Assembly (NCBI GenBank): GCA_024690865.1
Contig: JAILON010000151.1
Span: forward strand, 1-49,391
Length of the DNA stretch: 49,391 bases
Direction of reading: 5' to 3'
DNA from: Treponema sp.
Lineage (GTDB): Bacteria; Spirochaetota; Spirochaetia; Treponematales; Treponemataceae
Below the pieces are notes generated by a model. The model made no database searches. It saw nothing but the letters and a program-made list of their open reading frames with translations, and was not told the origin of the DNA. Shown here piece by piece: positions 36,578 through 44,668 of the stretch (position 1 is the first letter of the stretch; every line of letters starts with the position of its first letter). Both the position numbers and the translations under genes were made by a program.

Positions 36578-37615
36578 CTACAGGAGCTTTATGCCGGCTT
36601 TTGCACAGCTGCTGCGCATCTCGTCGGGCCAGGTGCTTACCTGGATTTCCCCAATGTGGGCCTTGCGCAGGAAGTACATGCACAGGCGGCTCTGGCCTAT
36701 TCCGCCACCCAAAGTCTGGGGCAGCTGGCCGGAAAGCAGCTTCTTGTGGAAGTCCAGCTCCGCCCGCTCCAGACAGCCGCGCTCGGCAAGCTGGGCCTTG
36801 AGCGACTCGGGACTGACGCGGATTCCCATGGAAGAAAGCTCCATCGCGGAATTCAACACCGGATTCCACACGAGGATATCGCCATTCAGCCCCCGGTGGC
36901 CGTCACCGCTCTCGGTAATCCAGTCGTCGTAGTCCGGTGCACGCCCGTCGTGGATTGACCCGTCCGGCAACTTGCCGCCAATTCCAATCAGGAAGACCGC
37001 CCCGTACTTCTTGGTGACGATCGTCTCCCGCTCCTTGGGCGTCTTGTCGGGGAACTCCCGCTGCAGGTCGTCCGCATAGATGAAGGTGATGTGCTCCGGC
37101 AGGATAGGCTTTATGTGCTCATATTTGTCATAGATATAGAACTCCGTCTGCTTGAGGCAGGAATAGAGCTTGGCAACGGTCTCCTTCAGGAACATCACGG
37201 TCCTGTCCCGTTCGTCAATGTGGAGTTCCCAGTCCCACTGGTCCACATAGAGCGAGTGCAGGTTGTCCAAATCCTCGTCGGCGCGGATGGCGTTCATGTC
37301 GGTGTAGATGCCGAAGCCCCGTCCCAGGCCCAGCTCCGCGACCTTGAGCCGCTTCCACTTGGCCAGCGAGTGGACAATCTCAAGCTGCTGCTCGCCCATG
37401 TCCTTGACCGGGAAGCGGACGGGCCGCTCCACGCCGTTCAGGTCATCGTTTATTCCCAAGCCGGACTTGACGAACAGCGGGGCCGTGACGCGGGTCAGGC
37501 TCAGCTCCGTCGAAAGCGAAAGCTGGAAGAATTCCTTGATGAGCACGATGGCGTGCTCCGTTTCCTTCTCGTTCAAAAGCGGCTTATAGCCGCTGGGCAA
37601 CTGCAAGTTTGACAT
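36578..37615 (-). CDS. asnA: Aspartate--ammonia ligase
   Basis: 345 residues, standard length. ATP-dependent synthesis of asparagine from aspartate and ammonia, structurally related to class II aminoacyl-tRNA synthetases. Recognised from LTRVTAPLFVKSGLGINDDLNG near residue 40, VKDMGEQQLEIVHSLAKWKR near 70, GIYTDMNAIRADEDLDNLHS near 101, WDWELHIDERDRTVMFLKET near 125 and the C-terminal GGGIGQSRLCMYFLRKAHIGE. A GAAGGAAG Shine-Dalgarno precedes ATG 37615. Lies between galT and the hybrid kinase, all on the minus strand. Confidence 0.96.
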   Translation of the reverse strand: MSNLQLPSGYKPLLNEKETEHAIVLIKEFFQLSLSTELSLTRVTAPLFVKSGLGINDDLNGVERPVRFPVKDMGEQQLEIVHSLAKWKRLKVAELGLGRGFGIYTDMNAIRADEDLDNLHSLYVDQWDWELHIDERDRTVMFLKETVAKLYSCLKQTEFYIYDKYEHIKPILPEHITFIYADDLQREFPDKTPKERETIVTKKYGAVFLIGIGGKLPDGSIHDGRAPDYDDWITESGDGHRGLNGDILVWNPVLNSAMELSSMGIRVSPESLKAQLAERGCLERAELDFHKKLLSGQLPQTLGGGIGQSRLCMYFLRKAHIGEIQVSTWPDEMRSSCAKAGIKLL

Positions 37616-37682
37616 ATATGCTTCCTTCTCTATTATCTATTATCTGCCCGGCACCGATGCACCGGAGGCAGCGAATATCGTT

Positions 37683-39209
37683 TCAGGCGAAGGTCCGTAT
37701 GAACTTCCTAAAGGCGGCCCTCCCCGCCTCCGTCCGTTTGTAGACCCCCGCGTCCTCCAGCACCCGGGCAAAGACAAGGCCGGTCTCGTCCTTGAGCACC
37801 TGGCCCACGTTCTCCCGGGTCAGCCTGCCGTGCCGGGCAAGGATATCCTGCACCCAGTCCGCATGCTTTCCCAGCACCGGGTCGCCCGCGACGTCCCTGC
37901 CGTTCACGACCGCCACGGCAAGGTCGGACAGCTCCTTCTTGAGCCGAGAGGGCAGGACGGCAAGGCCCATCACCTCGATGAGCCCGATGTTCTCCTTCTT
38001 TATGTGGTGCTTGTCGGCATGGGGATGGAAGACCCCCAGGGGATGTTCTTCCGTCGTGATGTTGTTCCGCAGGACCAGGTCCAGCTCGTACAGGCCGTTC
38101 CGCTTGCGGGCAATCGGGGTTATCGTGTTGTGCTTCTCGCCGTCCGTCTCCGCGAATATGAACGCGTCCTTGTCGCTATAGCCCCGCCATTTGAGCAGGA
38201 TTTTGTCGGCCAGCTGGACAAGGCGGTCGCTGTTGCCCCCGGTAAGGCGGATAACGGACATGGGCCACTTGATGATGCCGCACTTCACGTCGTCAAAGCC
38301 CGAGATGCTGAAAGTCTCCTCATAGTCAGCCCTCGCCATCGGGAATTCGTAGCAGCCCCCCTGGAAGTGGTCGTGGGTCAGGATGGAACCGCCCACAATC
38401 GGCAGGTCGGCGTTGCTCCCGATGATGTAATGGGGAAAGAGCTTTACGAAATCAAAGAGGCAGGCGAAAGTCTCATGGCAGATCGTCATGGGCGTGTGCT
38501 CAAAGCTGAACACGATGCAGTGCTCGTTGTAGTAGACGTAGGGCGAATACTGGAAGCCCCACTCCCTGCCGTTCAGGCGGAGGGGGATGATCCGGTGGGT
38601 CTGACGGGCGGCATGGTTCACACGACCCGCGTAGCCGACGTTCTCCTTACACAAAAGGCACCTGGGGTAGCCGGTCTGTGCGGCGCTGCGGGCGGCGGCA
38701 ATCGCCTTGGGATCCTTCTCCGGCTTGGAGAGGTTTATCGTCATGTCTATGTCGCCGTATTCGGTCTTGGTCTTCCAATTGACATCCCTGCAAATCCTGT
38801 AGCGGCGGATGTAGTCGGTGTCCTGGCTGAACCTGTAGAACCAGTCGGTCGCGTCCTTGGCGGACTTCTTGAACTTCCTCAGGAATTCCGCCTCCACATA
38901 GGACGGACGGGGAACCAGGCAGGACATTATCTTGGTATCAAACAAGTCCCGGTACACCACGCCGTCATCGCTGAAAAGGCCCTTGGAAGCAGCGAAATCC
39001 AGCAGATGCGCAAGGATACCCTCAAGCTCGCCAACTTCTACGGACGGCACCGCGGAAGCCTGCTCCTCCGTCTCAAAGCCATCCAGCCCCAGCAACTCCA
39101 GCAGGCGGTTCTTCGTATAAACGACATCTTCCTTCTCTATCAAAGCAGTCGCCAGCCCATAGCCGACCAGAGCGTTTATCGAATCAAAAACAGATTTACC
39201 GTCCGACAT
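37683..39209 (-). CDS. galT: UTP--hexose-1-phosphate uridylyltransferase, type 2 (GalT)
   Basis: 508 residues, the long class-2 GalT seen in Firmicutes and spirochaetes. Transfers UMP between UDP-glucose and galactose 1-phosphate in the Leloir pathway. Landmarks: CLLCKENVGYAGRVNHAARQ near residue 194, HRIIPLRLNGREWGFQYSPY then YYNEHCIVFSFEHTPM, and VGGSILTHDHFQGGCYEFPM near 270, which holds the active-site His-rich motif. galK and galE are absent here. Its promoter overlaps the 3' end of the upstream glycosyltransferase gene, so it can be expressed independently. Confidence 0.95.
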   Translation of the reverse strand: MSDGKSVFDSINALVGYGLATALIEKEDVVYTKNRLLELLGLDGFETEEQASAVPSVEVGELEGILAHLLDFAASKGLFSDDGVVYRDLFDTKIMSCLVPRPSYVEAEFLRKFKKSAKDATDWFYRFSQDTDYIRRYRICRDVNWKTKTEYGDIDMTINLSKPEKDPKAIAAARSAAQTGYPRCLLCKENVGYAGRVNHAARQTHRIIPLRLNGREWGFQYSPYVYYNEHCIVFSFEHTPMTICHETFACLFDFVKLFPHYIIGSNADLPIVGGSILTHDHFQGGCYEFPMARADYEETFSISGFDDVKCGIIKWPMSVIRLTGGNSDRLVQLADKILLKWRGYSDKDAFIFAETDGEKHNTITPIARKRNGLYELDLVLRNNITTEEHPLGVFHPHADKHHIKKENIGLIEVMGLAVLPSRLKKELSDLAVAVVNGRDVAGDPVLGKHADWVQDILARHGRLTRENVGQVLKDETGLVFARVLEDAGVYKRTEAGRAAFRKFIRTFA

Positions 39210-39217
39210 GATTCATC

Positions 39218-39247
39218 ATAATAGAGCAAACAAAGGCCATCTGTCAA
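39218..39247 (-). promoter_or_regulatory. galT promoter, near-leaderless
   Basis: Minus strand TTGACA (39247-39242), 18-bp spacer, TATTAT (39223-39218), 8 nt to ATG 39209. The -35 overlaps the last codons of the glycosyltransferase gene. Confidence 0.65.
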
Positions 39248-40344
39248 TTCTGTTCCCCGAGTCGGACCGGCATCCGGCCCGACGGCTCCTGGCCCGCCGC
39301 CCCCCTGTCCGGCGGCACCCGCCTGTACTTCTTGGCCAAGACCATCTTTCCAACTAGCAGGTACCACAGGGGCCGGCACTTCGCAAACAGGAACACGGAC
39401 AGCTTCACCGACATGGATGCGGCGGGAGAAGCCAGGCAGTCGCCGCAATAGCGGGTGAACGCAGCTTCGACCATGGGCATGTAGTGCTCCCGCTTCTCCC
39501 CGTCAGTCTCGAAGCGTCCTATCCGGTAGAAGATGCTTTCAAGATAGACCAAGTGCTGGCCAACATACAGCTCGTACAGCCGTCCATACCCACGCTCCCG
39601 GTAGAATTCCAGGACAACGTTTCCCGCGCCGATGCAACCGTACAGGTAGGGAGTGGGCCTGTTGTTGCAGGACAGGCCGCCCCCCCGGTGCAGGTAGCCC
39701 GTAAAGCGATGCAGGACCACCTTCTCAGCAAGAGGAAAGCAGACGGGAATGAACAGGTTGTCTTCAAAGAACGACCACGGAAGCTCCTCCCGGTATTGCA
39801 GGGTATATGCCAACGTCCGCTCCACAAGCTCCCGCCTGTACACCTTGCCCCAGGGACCGCCTATGTCCCCGTAGCTGCATTTTCCTGACTTCAAAAGCTC
39901 GTAGGCGGCAAGTCCGCTCATGGACTCGGACTGCCCGCAGCGGCAGCCGTCCAGCTGGGCAAACCGTGTCGCCACCGCATCCCCGTCCACAACCTCCGCC
40001 GCAACGATGGACATCTGGCAGTCGTCCCCCATGCCCTCCATCATGACGGCATACGCATCCTTCACAAGCAAATCGTCATTGTCAATAAAGCTGATGCAGT
40101 CCCCGACGGAACTCATGAACCCGTCGTATCGGGTATTGGATATCCCCCTGTTCTGCTGGTGCCGGATAAACTTCACTCGGGCGTCGGCCTTGCAAAACGA
40201 CTCGCATATCGATGCGCTTGAATCCGAAGAGCAGTCGTCCACCAATATAAGCTCGAAATCCCCATAGCTCTGGGCCAAGACAGAAGATATGCAGTCAGAC
40301 AGGTATTTCTCGCTGTTGTAAACAGGTATGATTATGCTTAGCAT
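39244..40344 (-). CDS. Glycosyltransferase family 2 protein
   Basis: 366 residues. GT-A fold opening LSIIIPVYNSEKYLSDCISS, then LVDDCSSDSSASICESF and the metal-binding region SFIDNDDLL near residue 90. No membrane segment, so a cytoplasmic or membrane-peripheral enzyme that transfers a sugar from a nucleotide donor. The remainder has many Cys and Tyr and no second domain that I recognise. The acceptor is unknown. It is divergent from the Rsm22-like gene with overlapping promoters. Confidence 0.9.
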   Translation of the reverse strand: MLSIIIPVYNSEKYLSDCISSVLAQSYGDFELILVDDCSSDSSASICESFCKADARVKFIRHQQNRGISNTRYDGFMSSVGDCISFIDNDDLLVKDAYAVMMEGMGDDCQMSIVAAEVVDGDAVATRFAQLDGCRCGQSESMSGLAAYELLKSGKCSYGDIGGPWGKVYRRELVERTLAYTLQYREELPWSFFEDNLFIPVCFPLAEKVVLHRFTGYLHRGGGLSCNNRPTPYLYGCIGAGNVVLEFYRERGYGRLYELYVGQHLVYLESIFYRIGRFETDGEKREHYMPMVEAAFTRYCGDCLASPAASMSVKLSVFLFAKCRPLWYLLVGKMVLAKKYRRVPPDRGAAGQEPSGRMPVRLGEQN

Positions 40345-40354
40345 GGCTAGTTAA

Positions 40355-40383
40355 ATAATAGCGCTTGTGCTATACTTTTGCAA
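40355..40383 (-). promoter_or_regulatory. Glycosyltransferase promoter overlapping a divergent one
   Basis: Minus strand TTGCAA (40383-40378), 17-bp spacer, TATTAT (40360-40355), 10 nt to ATG 40344. The self-complementary TTGCAA abuts the start codon of the divergent gene. Confidence 0.6.
40371..40376 (+). promoter_or_regulatory. -10 element of the Rsm22-like gene, leaderless type
   Basis: TATACT at 40371-40376, 7 nt before ATG 40384; the -35 is poor (TAGTTA 40348-40353, 17 bp). It lies inside the spacer of the opposing promoter, so the two polymerases would compete. Confidence 0.5.
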
Positions 40384-41598
40384 ATGAAAAAGGCGACCGT
40401 CCTACAGCAGCATGTCAACACGCTGGCAAAGCTCAGCTCCAGTCCGGGAAAGGCCGCCCCCGACCTGGGAAGGGTGGCGACTGCCCTGCTCCAGCTGCAA
40501 CGGGGGCTCACCGACGAGCGCGTCCTGGCAGGCGGGCACTATATGGAAGAAAAAAGCCTGCTCCAGGCATACCTCCTCTACTACTGGCCGGTCTCCTACC
40601 AGCAGCTCATGCACATGCTCCGAAAGCTCCCGGCAACAGCATTCAACTTCCCCAAGGAAGCGGGGATTTCCATACTGGACATAGGCTCAGGCCCCGGCCC
40701 GGCCTCGGCAGCCATCTGCGACTACCTCACGAAGGAACAGGGCATACAGGCCAGTTCCCTTTCAGTCCGCCTGCTCGACCATTCCCCCAAGGCCCTTTCC
40801 CTGGCCAAGCATTTTTTCAGCCGCGACTTCCCCGCCGTCAGCACGGAAAGCTTCGCCTGCAACCTGGAGGAGGAATTTCCCCCTTCCGGCGGCCTGCCAG
40901 CAAAGCAGGGCTACAACATAGCCGTGATGGGCCACTCCCTGAACGAAATGTGGAAGGACGACAGTGCGAAGCGGGAAAAACGGACGGTCTTTCTGGGCCG
41001 CCTGCTCGACGAGCTCATGGCGGAGGACTCGCTCCTTATCCTCTGCGAACCGGCACAAACAAAAAGCAGCCGGGAACTCATAGCCGTCAGGGACTCCCTC
41101 CTTGCCGCCAGGAACGACCTGGACCTGCTTTCCCCCTGCCCCGGCGCAGGCTTTCCCTGTCCCGCCCTGCTCCAGGGCGAAGGAACAACCTGCCACGACG
41201 AAGGCGACTGGGAACCGGTGGCCCCCGCGACACGGCTCGCCCAGATGGCGGGCCTGAACAGGACGAGCATAAAGCTGTCCTACTTCGCATTCAAGAAACA
41301 CGGCACGGGCGGCCCCGCGGCCCCGGAACGGCAAAACGCGGAGGACGGAACATTCACGGCACGGGTCGTCTCGGACGCAATGCTCAACAAGGCCGGCAGG
41401 ACCAGGTTCGTCCTGTGCGACGGGAAGCGGAGGTTCAGCATTTCGGCAAAGAAAGGGGAAAAGGCAGCAGACGACTGCGGCTTCTGGAAACTCAAACGGG
41501 GACAGCTCATCATGGTCAGGGGGGCACAAGCCAGAAGCGCCGAAGGCGGCCCCTCATACGCCGTCGCGGAAGGAACCGGCATCCAGCTCCTCGGCTAG
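40384..41598 (+). CDS. Rsm22-like small-subunit ribosome-associated methyltransferase
   Basis: 404 residues from ATG 40384. A Rossmann-like methyltransferase core with SAM motif ILDIGSGPGPASAAICDYL near residue 97, MGHSLNEMW near residue 180, then LLILCEPAQTKSSRELIAVRD. The Cys-containing CPGAGFPCPALLQGEGTTC stretch with HDEGDW matches the Rsm22 family Cys cluster, which binds an iron-sulfur cluster in mitochondrial homologues. Rsm22 proteins assist small-subunit assembly. The C-terminal ~100 residues form a beta-rich appendage (RTRFVLCDGKRRFSIS). Weak TTG at 40378 rejected as the start because it is the opposing -35. Confidence 0.85.
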   Translation: MKKATVLQQHVNTLAKLSSSPGKAAPDLGRVATALLQLQRGLTDERVLAGGHYMEEKSLLQAYLLYYWPVSYQQLMHMLRKLPATAFNFPKEAGISILDIGSGPGPASAAICDYLTKEQGIQASSLSVRLLDHSPKALSLAKHFFSRDFPAVSTESFACNLEEEFPPSGGLPAKQGYNIAVMGHSLNEMWKDDSAKREKRTVFLGRLLDELMAEDSLLILCEPAQTKSSRELIAVRDSLLAARNDLDLLSPCPGAGFPCPALLQGEGTTCHDEGDWEPVAPATRLAQMAGLNRTSIKLSYFAFKKHGTGGPAAPERQNAEDGTFTARVVSDAMLNKAGRTRFVLCDGKRRFSISAKKGEKAADDCGFWKLKRGQLIMVRGAQARSAEGGPSYAVAEGTGIQLLG

Positions 41599-41649
41599 CG
41601 GCCACCCCACGGCTGCACGCCCGCCCAATCCCGCCTGAACTTTTCAAGC

Positions 41650-43461
41650 TCAGGAATCGGCGGCGTCACATTCCTTCAAATCATTTTCAATAGATTGGAT
41701 GGCGGCAACATCTCCTCCCAGAATCTTGTCGCAGAGGTACTTGGGCATGGGCTTGCCCTTCAAAAAGCCCTGAACGTTCACCTTCTTTTCGCCAAAGGCC
41801 TTCAAGGTTTCATACTGCTCGTTCGTCTCAACGCCTTCGGCCACGGTATCCAACCCCATCTTGGCAACCATGGAAACGATGCTTTCCGTAATATCCGTCT
41901 CCTTGTTGCCCTCCAGGCTTATGTCCTTGATGAACGACTTGTCTATCTTGAGCGTGCTTATGGGCAGGACGCGCAGGTAGCGGATGGAAGAATAGCCCGT
42001 TCCAAAGTCGTCAAGGGATATGCTTATGTCCATGTCCTTTATCTGGTTCAACTTGGCCAGTATGTCGTCGAAGTCATCTATCAGAATTCCTTCGGTAATT
42101 TCCAACTCCAGATGCTTGGGATTCACCTTGGACCACAGGACCTTGTCGCGGAGCTTCTTCATGAAGCCCTTGTCCTTGAACTGGAGGGGGGAAATGTTCA
42201 CGCTCAGGATGCCGTCGAAGCCCCGCTCCCGCTCCCACTGGGAAAGCGTCATGAGGGCCGTATCTATCACCCAGTCCCCGATGGGAATGACCAGGCGGGA
42301 TTCTTCCGCCAGCGGGATGAACTTTTCAGGGCTGACCCAGCCCAGCTCGCTGTCGTGCCAACGGATAAGGGCCTCAAAGCCACGGAGCTTGCCGGTGGAA
42401 ACCTCAAACTGGGGCTGGTAGTAGAGCTGGAACAGCCGCTTCTTCAGGGCCTCCGACAGCTTGCCCTCCATGTCAATCCTGTGCAGGAACACGTCCTTTA
42501 TCTGCTTTTCAAAGTGGCATATCCTGTTGCGCCCCTGCTTCTTGGCGTCGCTCAGGGCCAGGTCGGTGTACTTTAAAAGCTCCTCCTCGGTCTTGGCGTC
42601 GTCAGGATAGATGGCCAGCCCCCCGGACAGACCAATGCCAATGTCGTTCATCCTGCGCCGGAGGTCGTTGCCTATGTTCTCCAGGGGCTGGGCGGACTTC
42701 AGGTGCTTCATCAGGATGAAGAACTCATCGCTGGAAAAGCGGAAGCAGGAGATGGAGGCCGTCTCCAGCGAGTGCAGCAGGCCGGAGAACTTTATGATGA
42801 GCTCGTCCCCCACGGTATGCCCCTGGGAGTCGTTGATGTGCTTCAAGTTGTCCAAGTCCACCAGCAGCAGGCCAAACCGTCCCCCGCTCTCCCTTGCATC
42901 CGCTATGGCCTCTTCAAGGGCATTGCTCAGGCTGGCCCGGTTGTGCAGGGTCGTGAGGGAATCATAGTATACGGAATAGCGCAGCTGCTCGTTCAAAACC
43001 TTCACGCTGTCCAGCTTGGACTGAAGGCTGGCCCGGCTTATGCTCAGCTCCTCGGTCAGGGCCGCCAGGCGCTCGTTCTGCCGCCTCAGCTGCATCTCGG
43101 TCTCCGTCCCCTTGCTTATGTCAAACAGCATGACGGTGACACAACAGTCGTCTATCGGAGTGACCAGCATCTTGATGTGGCACTTGGTCATAAACGAATA
43201 GAAGGTTCGCTCCAAAATCCGGTTGTCGTAGACGCAGGTCTTAAAAAGCTGCAGCCAGTCTATGTCCCCGTTCATCTTTTCCTGAATCTGGGAAAGCAGG
43301 ACCGAAGGCTTAAAGGTGTTCGCCGTTATATAGGCAAAACTGTTGTTCTGGTACTCCAGCCTGACATCGACAATCTCTTTCTTATCATCGTAGACCGGTC
43401 CCGCTACGGCCAGAGCCTGCGGCAAAGTGTCGAATATCTTTTTAAAGGCGGTCATTTCCAT
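41650..43461 (-). CDS. GGDEF-EAL protein, probable cyclic-di-GMP phosphodiesterase
   Basis: 603 residues from ATG 43461; an earlier in-frame ATG at 43533 lies in the -35 of the promoter. Domain order: PAS-like sensor (about 1-120), coiled coil (QLRRQNERLAALTEELSISR), degenerate GGDEF domain (about 155-310) in which the signature reads SSDEF, then EAL domain (about 335-590). The EAL domain has GFEALIRW, NISPLQFKD, LDDFGTGYSSIRYL, LKIDKSFIKD and VAEGVETNEQYETL, all intact. The expected activity is therefore hydrolysis of c-di-GMP, with the GGDEF remnant perhaps binding GTP. No membrane segment. Regulates a lifestyle switch such as motility, by inference from the family. Confidence 0.92.
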   Translation of the reverse strand: MEMTAFKKIFDTLPQALAVAGPVYDDKKEIVDVRLEYQNNSFAYITANTFKPSVLLSQIQEKMNGDIDWLQLFKTCVYDNRILERTFYSFMTKCHIKMLVTPIDDCCVTVMLFDISKGTETEMQLRRQNERLAALTEELSISRASLQSKLDSVKVLNEQLRYSVYYDSLTTLHNRASLSNALEEAIADARESGGRFGLLLVDLDNLKHINDSQGHTVGDELIIKFSGLLHSLETASISCFRFSSDEFFILMKHLKSAQPLENIGNDLRRRMNDIGIGLSGGLAIYPDDAKTEEELLKYTDLALSDAKKQGRNRICHFEKQIKDVFLHRIDMEGKLSEALKKRLFQLYYQPQFEVSTGKLRGFEALIRWHDSELGWVSPEKFIPLAEESRLVIPIGDWVIDTALMTLSQWERERGFDGILSVNISPLQFKDKGFMKKLRDKVLWSKVNPKHLELEITEGILIDDFDDILAKLNQIKDMDISISLDDFGTGYSSIRYLRVLPISTLKIDKSFIKDISLEGNKETDITESIVSMVAKMGLDTVAEGVETNEQYETLKAFGEKKVNVQGFLKGKPMPKYLCDKILGGDVAAIQSIENDLKECDAADS

Positions 43462-43504
43462 AGTGCGTGCAAGAACCTCTGGCTGTGCTTTCAAGGATAC
43501 CCAT

Positions 43505-43533
43505 ATTCTACACCATATCCGCTCTTTCTTCAA
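43505..43533 (-). promoter_or_regulatory. Promoter of the GGDEF-EAL gene
   Basis: Minus strand TTGAAG (43533-43528), 17-bp spacer, TAGAAT (43510-43505). Leader of about 37 nt with AGAGG before ATG 43461. Confidence 0.6.
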
Positions 43534-43593
43534 GAAATACTTTTTGGTTCAAGCACTTCTTTTGGGGAATTTGAGGAAGCCCCTCCCTAAGGC

Positions 43594-43677
43594 TTGCCCG
43601 CCTCGGGCAAACAAGGTTAAGCGGCTGTACGACAGCTTATACTGAACAAAACTGTCACAAGTGACGTTTTTGTTCAG
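43594..43677. repeat. Hairpins upstream of the ATPase pseudogene
   Basis: TTGCCCG-CCT-CGGGCAA (43594-43610) and GCTGT-ACG-ACAGC are followed by a long stem: 43642-43658 pairs with 43661-43677 (17-bp arms, two mismatches, AA loop). The long stem starts CTGAACAAAA and ends TTTTGTTCAG, like the operators at the other two ATPases. The rest of 43462-43705 shows nothing coding. Confidence 0.65.
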
Positions 43678-43705
43678 TGAGGGGTGGACATAAAGATTGT
43701 ATGGG

Positions 43706-44113
43706 GACGTCTATCATGCCTGGGCGGACTACATCGTCTACGGGGGCTTCCGCTCATCCTGACGATGAAAACGGATGAACAGAAGGCTTCATACCTTACG
43801 AAGCTCTTTACGGAGACATACATCAAGGACATCATCGCCCGGAACAAAATTGAAAAGACGCAGGAACTGGAGGATTTGATAAACATCCTCGCGTCCTCAA
43901 CCGGATTGCTCACAAACCCTACGCGGGTGTTGCAGACATTCGCAAGCGTCCTGCACTCAAAGATAAGCATAAACACCCTCATCAATTATTTTGATTGTCT
44001 GAAGGATGCATTCATCATCAGCGAGGTGAGCCGCTACGATGGCCAATGATGACGGCATCACGATAATCGGACTGTTCGACTTTCTTCAGGACGAGGGCAG
44101 CCTAGGGCTGTAG
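43706..44113 (+). pseudogene. DUF4143 ATPase remnant with frameshift and internal deletion
   Basis: Three in-order pieces of one family member. Frame 2 from 43706 gives DVYHAWADYIVYGG. At the G run near 43741-43746 the reading shifts to the frame giving GLPLILTMKTDEQKASYLTK then LFTETYIKDIIARNKIEKT, ending VSRYDGQ*. From 44045 another frame supplies the C-terminus NDDGITIIGLFDFLQDEGSL and a TAG at 44111-44113. The Walker A/B half and about 130 residues before the C-terminus are missing. It lies between the GGDEF-EAL promoter and tRNA-Asn. Confidence 0.8.
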
Positions 44114-44114
44114 G

Positions 44115-44309
44115 CTGCCCGCCGTCAGGGGCAGGGAGAGCGCGACGTGGGTGAAGCCGAAGGGCGAGGCCCTGCTGAAGTCGGCAGAGCGGATGGACCG
44201 ACATGCTTCCCGTCTGGAGCAGGCTTTTGCCCCCCTGCCCCTGGACCCAGAGCCACCGCGGGAACCGCCGTTGTTGCGGCTGCCGCGGGAGGCGCTGCTG
44301 CTTGAATGA
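44115..44309 (+). other. Residual open stretch, possible gene tail of unknown family
   Basis: An open frame without a convincing start reads ...SATWVKPKGEALLKSAERMD then RHASRLEQAFAPLPLDPEP and ends at TGA 44309. Charged, coiled-coil-like composition at its start suggests a truncated coding tail, but the GC-rich opposite strand is also open. I cannot name it. Confidence 0.25.
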
Positions 44310-44338
44310 TTTTTTATGCCAAAAACGCGTTTTTCCTA

Positions 44339-44367
44339 TTGACACTTTCAATCGTTTTCTATAGTAT
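44339..44367 (+). promoter_or_regulatory. tRNA-Asn promoter
   Basis: TTGACA (44339-44344), 17-bp spacer, TAGTAT (44362-44367), ending 21 nt before the mature tRNA 5' end. Confidence 0.65.
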
Positions 44368-44388
44368 GTCTTTCATCAGAACCAACTT

Positions 44389-44461
44389 GCTCCCTTAGCT
44401 CAGTTGGTAGAGCAACGGACTGTTAATCCGTCTGTCGCAAGTTCAATCCTTGCAGGGGGCG
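44389..44461 (+). tRNA. tRNA-Asn (GTT anticodon)
   Basis: 73 nt. Acceptor stem GCTCCCT / AGGGGGC (one G-U pair), D arm GCTC-AGTTGGTA-GAGC, anticodon arm ACGGA-CTGTTAA-TCCGT, T arm GCAAG-TTCAATC-CTTGC, discriminator G. CCA is not encoded. It has its own promoter and terminator. Confidence 0.95.
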
Positions 44462-44465
44462 CTAT

Positions 44466-44498
44466 AGCTTCGTCTTATCAGACGGAGCTTTTTTTTTT
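44466..44498 (+). terminator. tRNA-Asn terminator
   Basis: Stem AGCTTCGTCT / AGACGGAGCT (10 bp, one T-G), loop TATC, then about ten T. Confidence 0.9.
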
Positions 44499-44529
44499 GC
44501 ACAAGTGGCACTTTTTTTTCATTTCGTCA

Positions 44530-44664
44530 TGCAAGGATTGAAGCGGAATGAGCGCGTCGCAAAGCGACGGAAAGGCGCCATGGATGGCGCCGTCAGCGAA
44601 TGCAGCCGTCCCTCCACGCACGGACAGGAAGTCCGGGCGTGGAGGGCATTCCTTGCAGGGGGCG
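44530..44664 (+). repeat. Structured element bounded by copies of the tRNA-Asn 3' end
   Basis: Starts with TGCAAGGATTGAA (44530-44542), the reverse complement of tRNA positions 44442-44454, and ends with TCCTTGCAGGGGGCG (44650-44664), an exact direct copy of 44447-44461. The two ends form a stem (TGCAAGGA/TCCTTGCA). Inside are CGTCGC-AAA-GCGACG (44555-44569), GGCGCCAT-GG-ATGGCGCC (44574-44591) and CCCTCCACGC/GCGTGGAGGG (44610-44646) capped by CGGAC-AGGAA-GTCCG. The whole is a multibranched fold followed by a terminator. Confidence 0.75.
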
Positions 44665-44668
44665 TCTT

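Noticed and set aside
35425..36801. 458-codon open frame opposite the hybrid kinase
   Set aside because: Spans the kinase start, its promoter and the end of asnA on the other strand; no coding signature.
37830..39221. 463-codon open frame opposite galT
   Set aside because: Antisense shadow of a well-supported gene.
44058..44351. 97-codon minus-strand frame beside tRNA-Asn
   Set aside because: It runs through the ATPase remnant and the tRNA promoter with Arg/Gln-rich low-complexity sequence. No start signal or family is visible.
44389..44664. A complete second tRNA-Asn in the structured element
   Set aside because: Only the last 15 bases of the tRNA are present as a direct copy; no D arm or anticodon arm can be formed.
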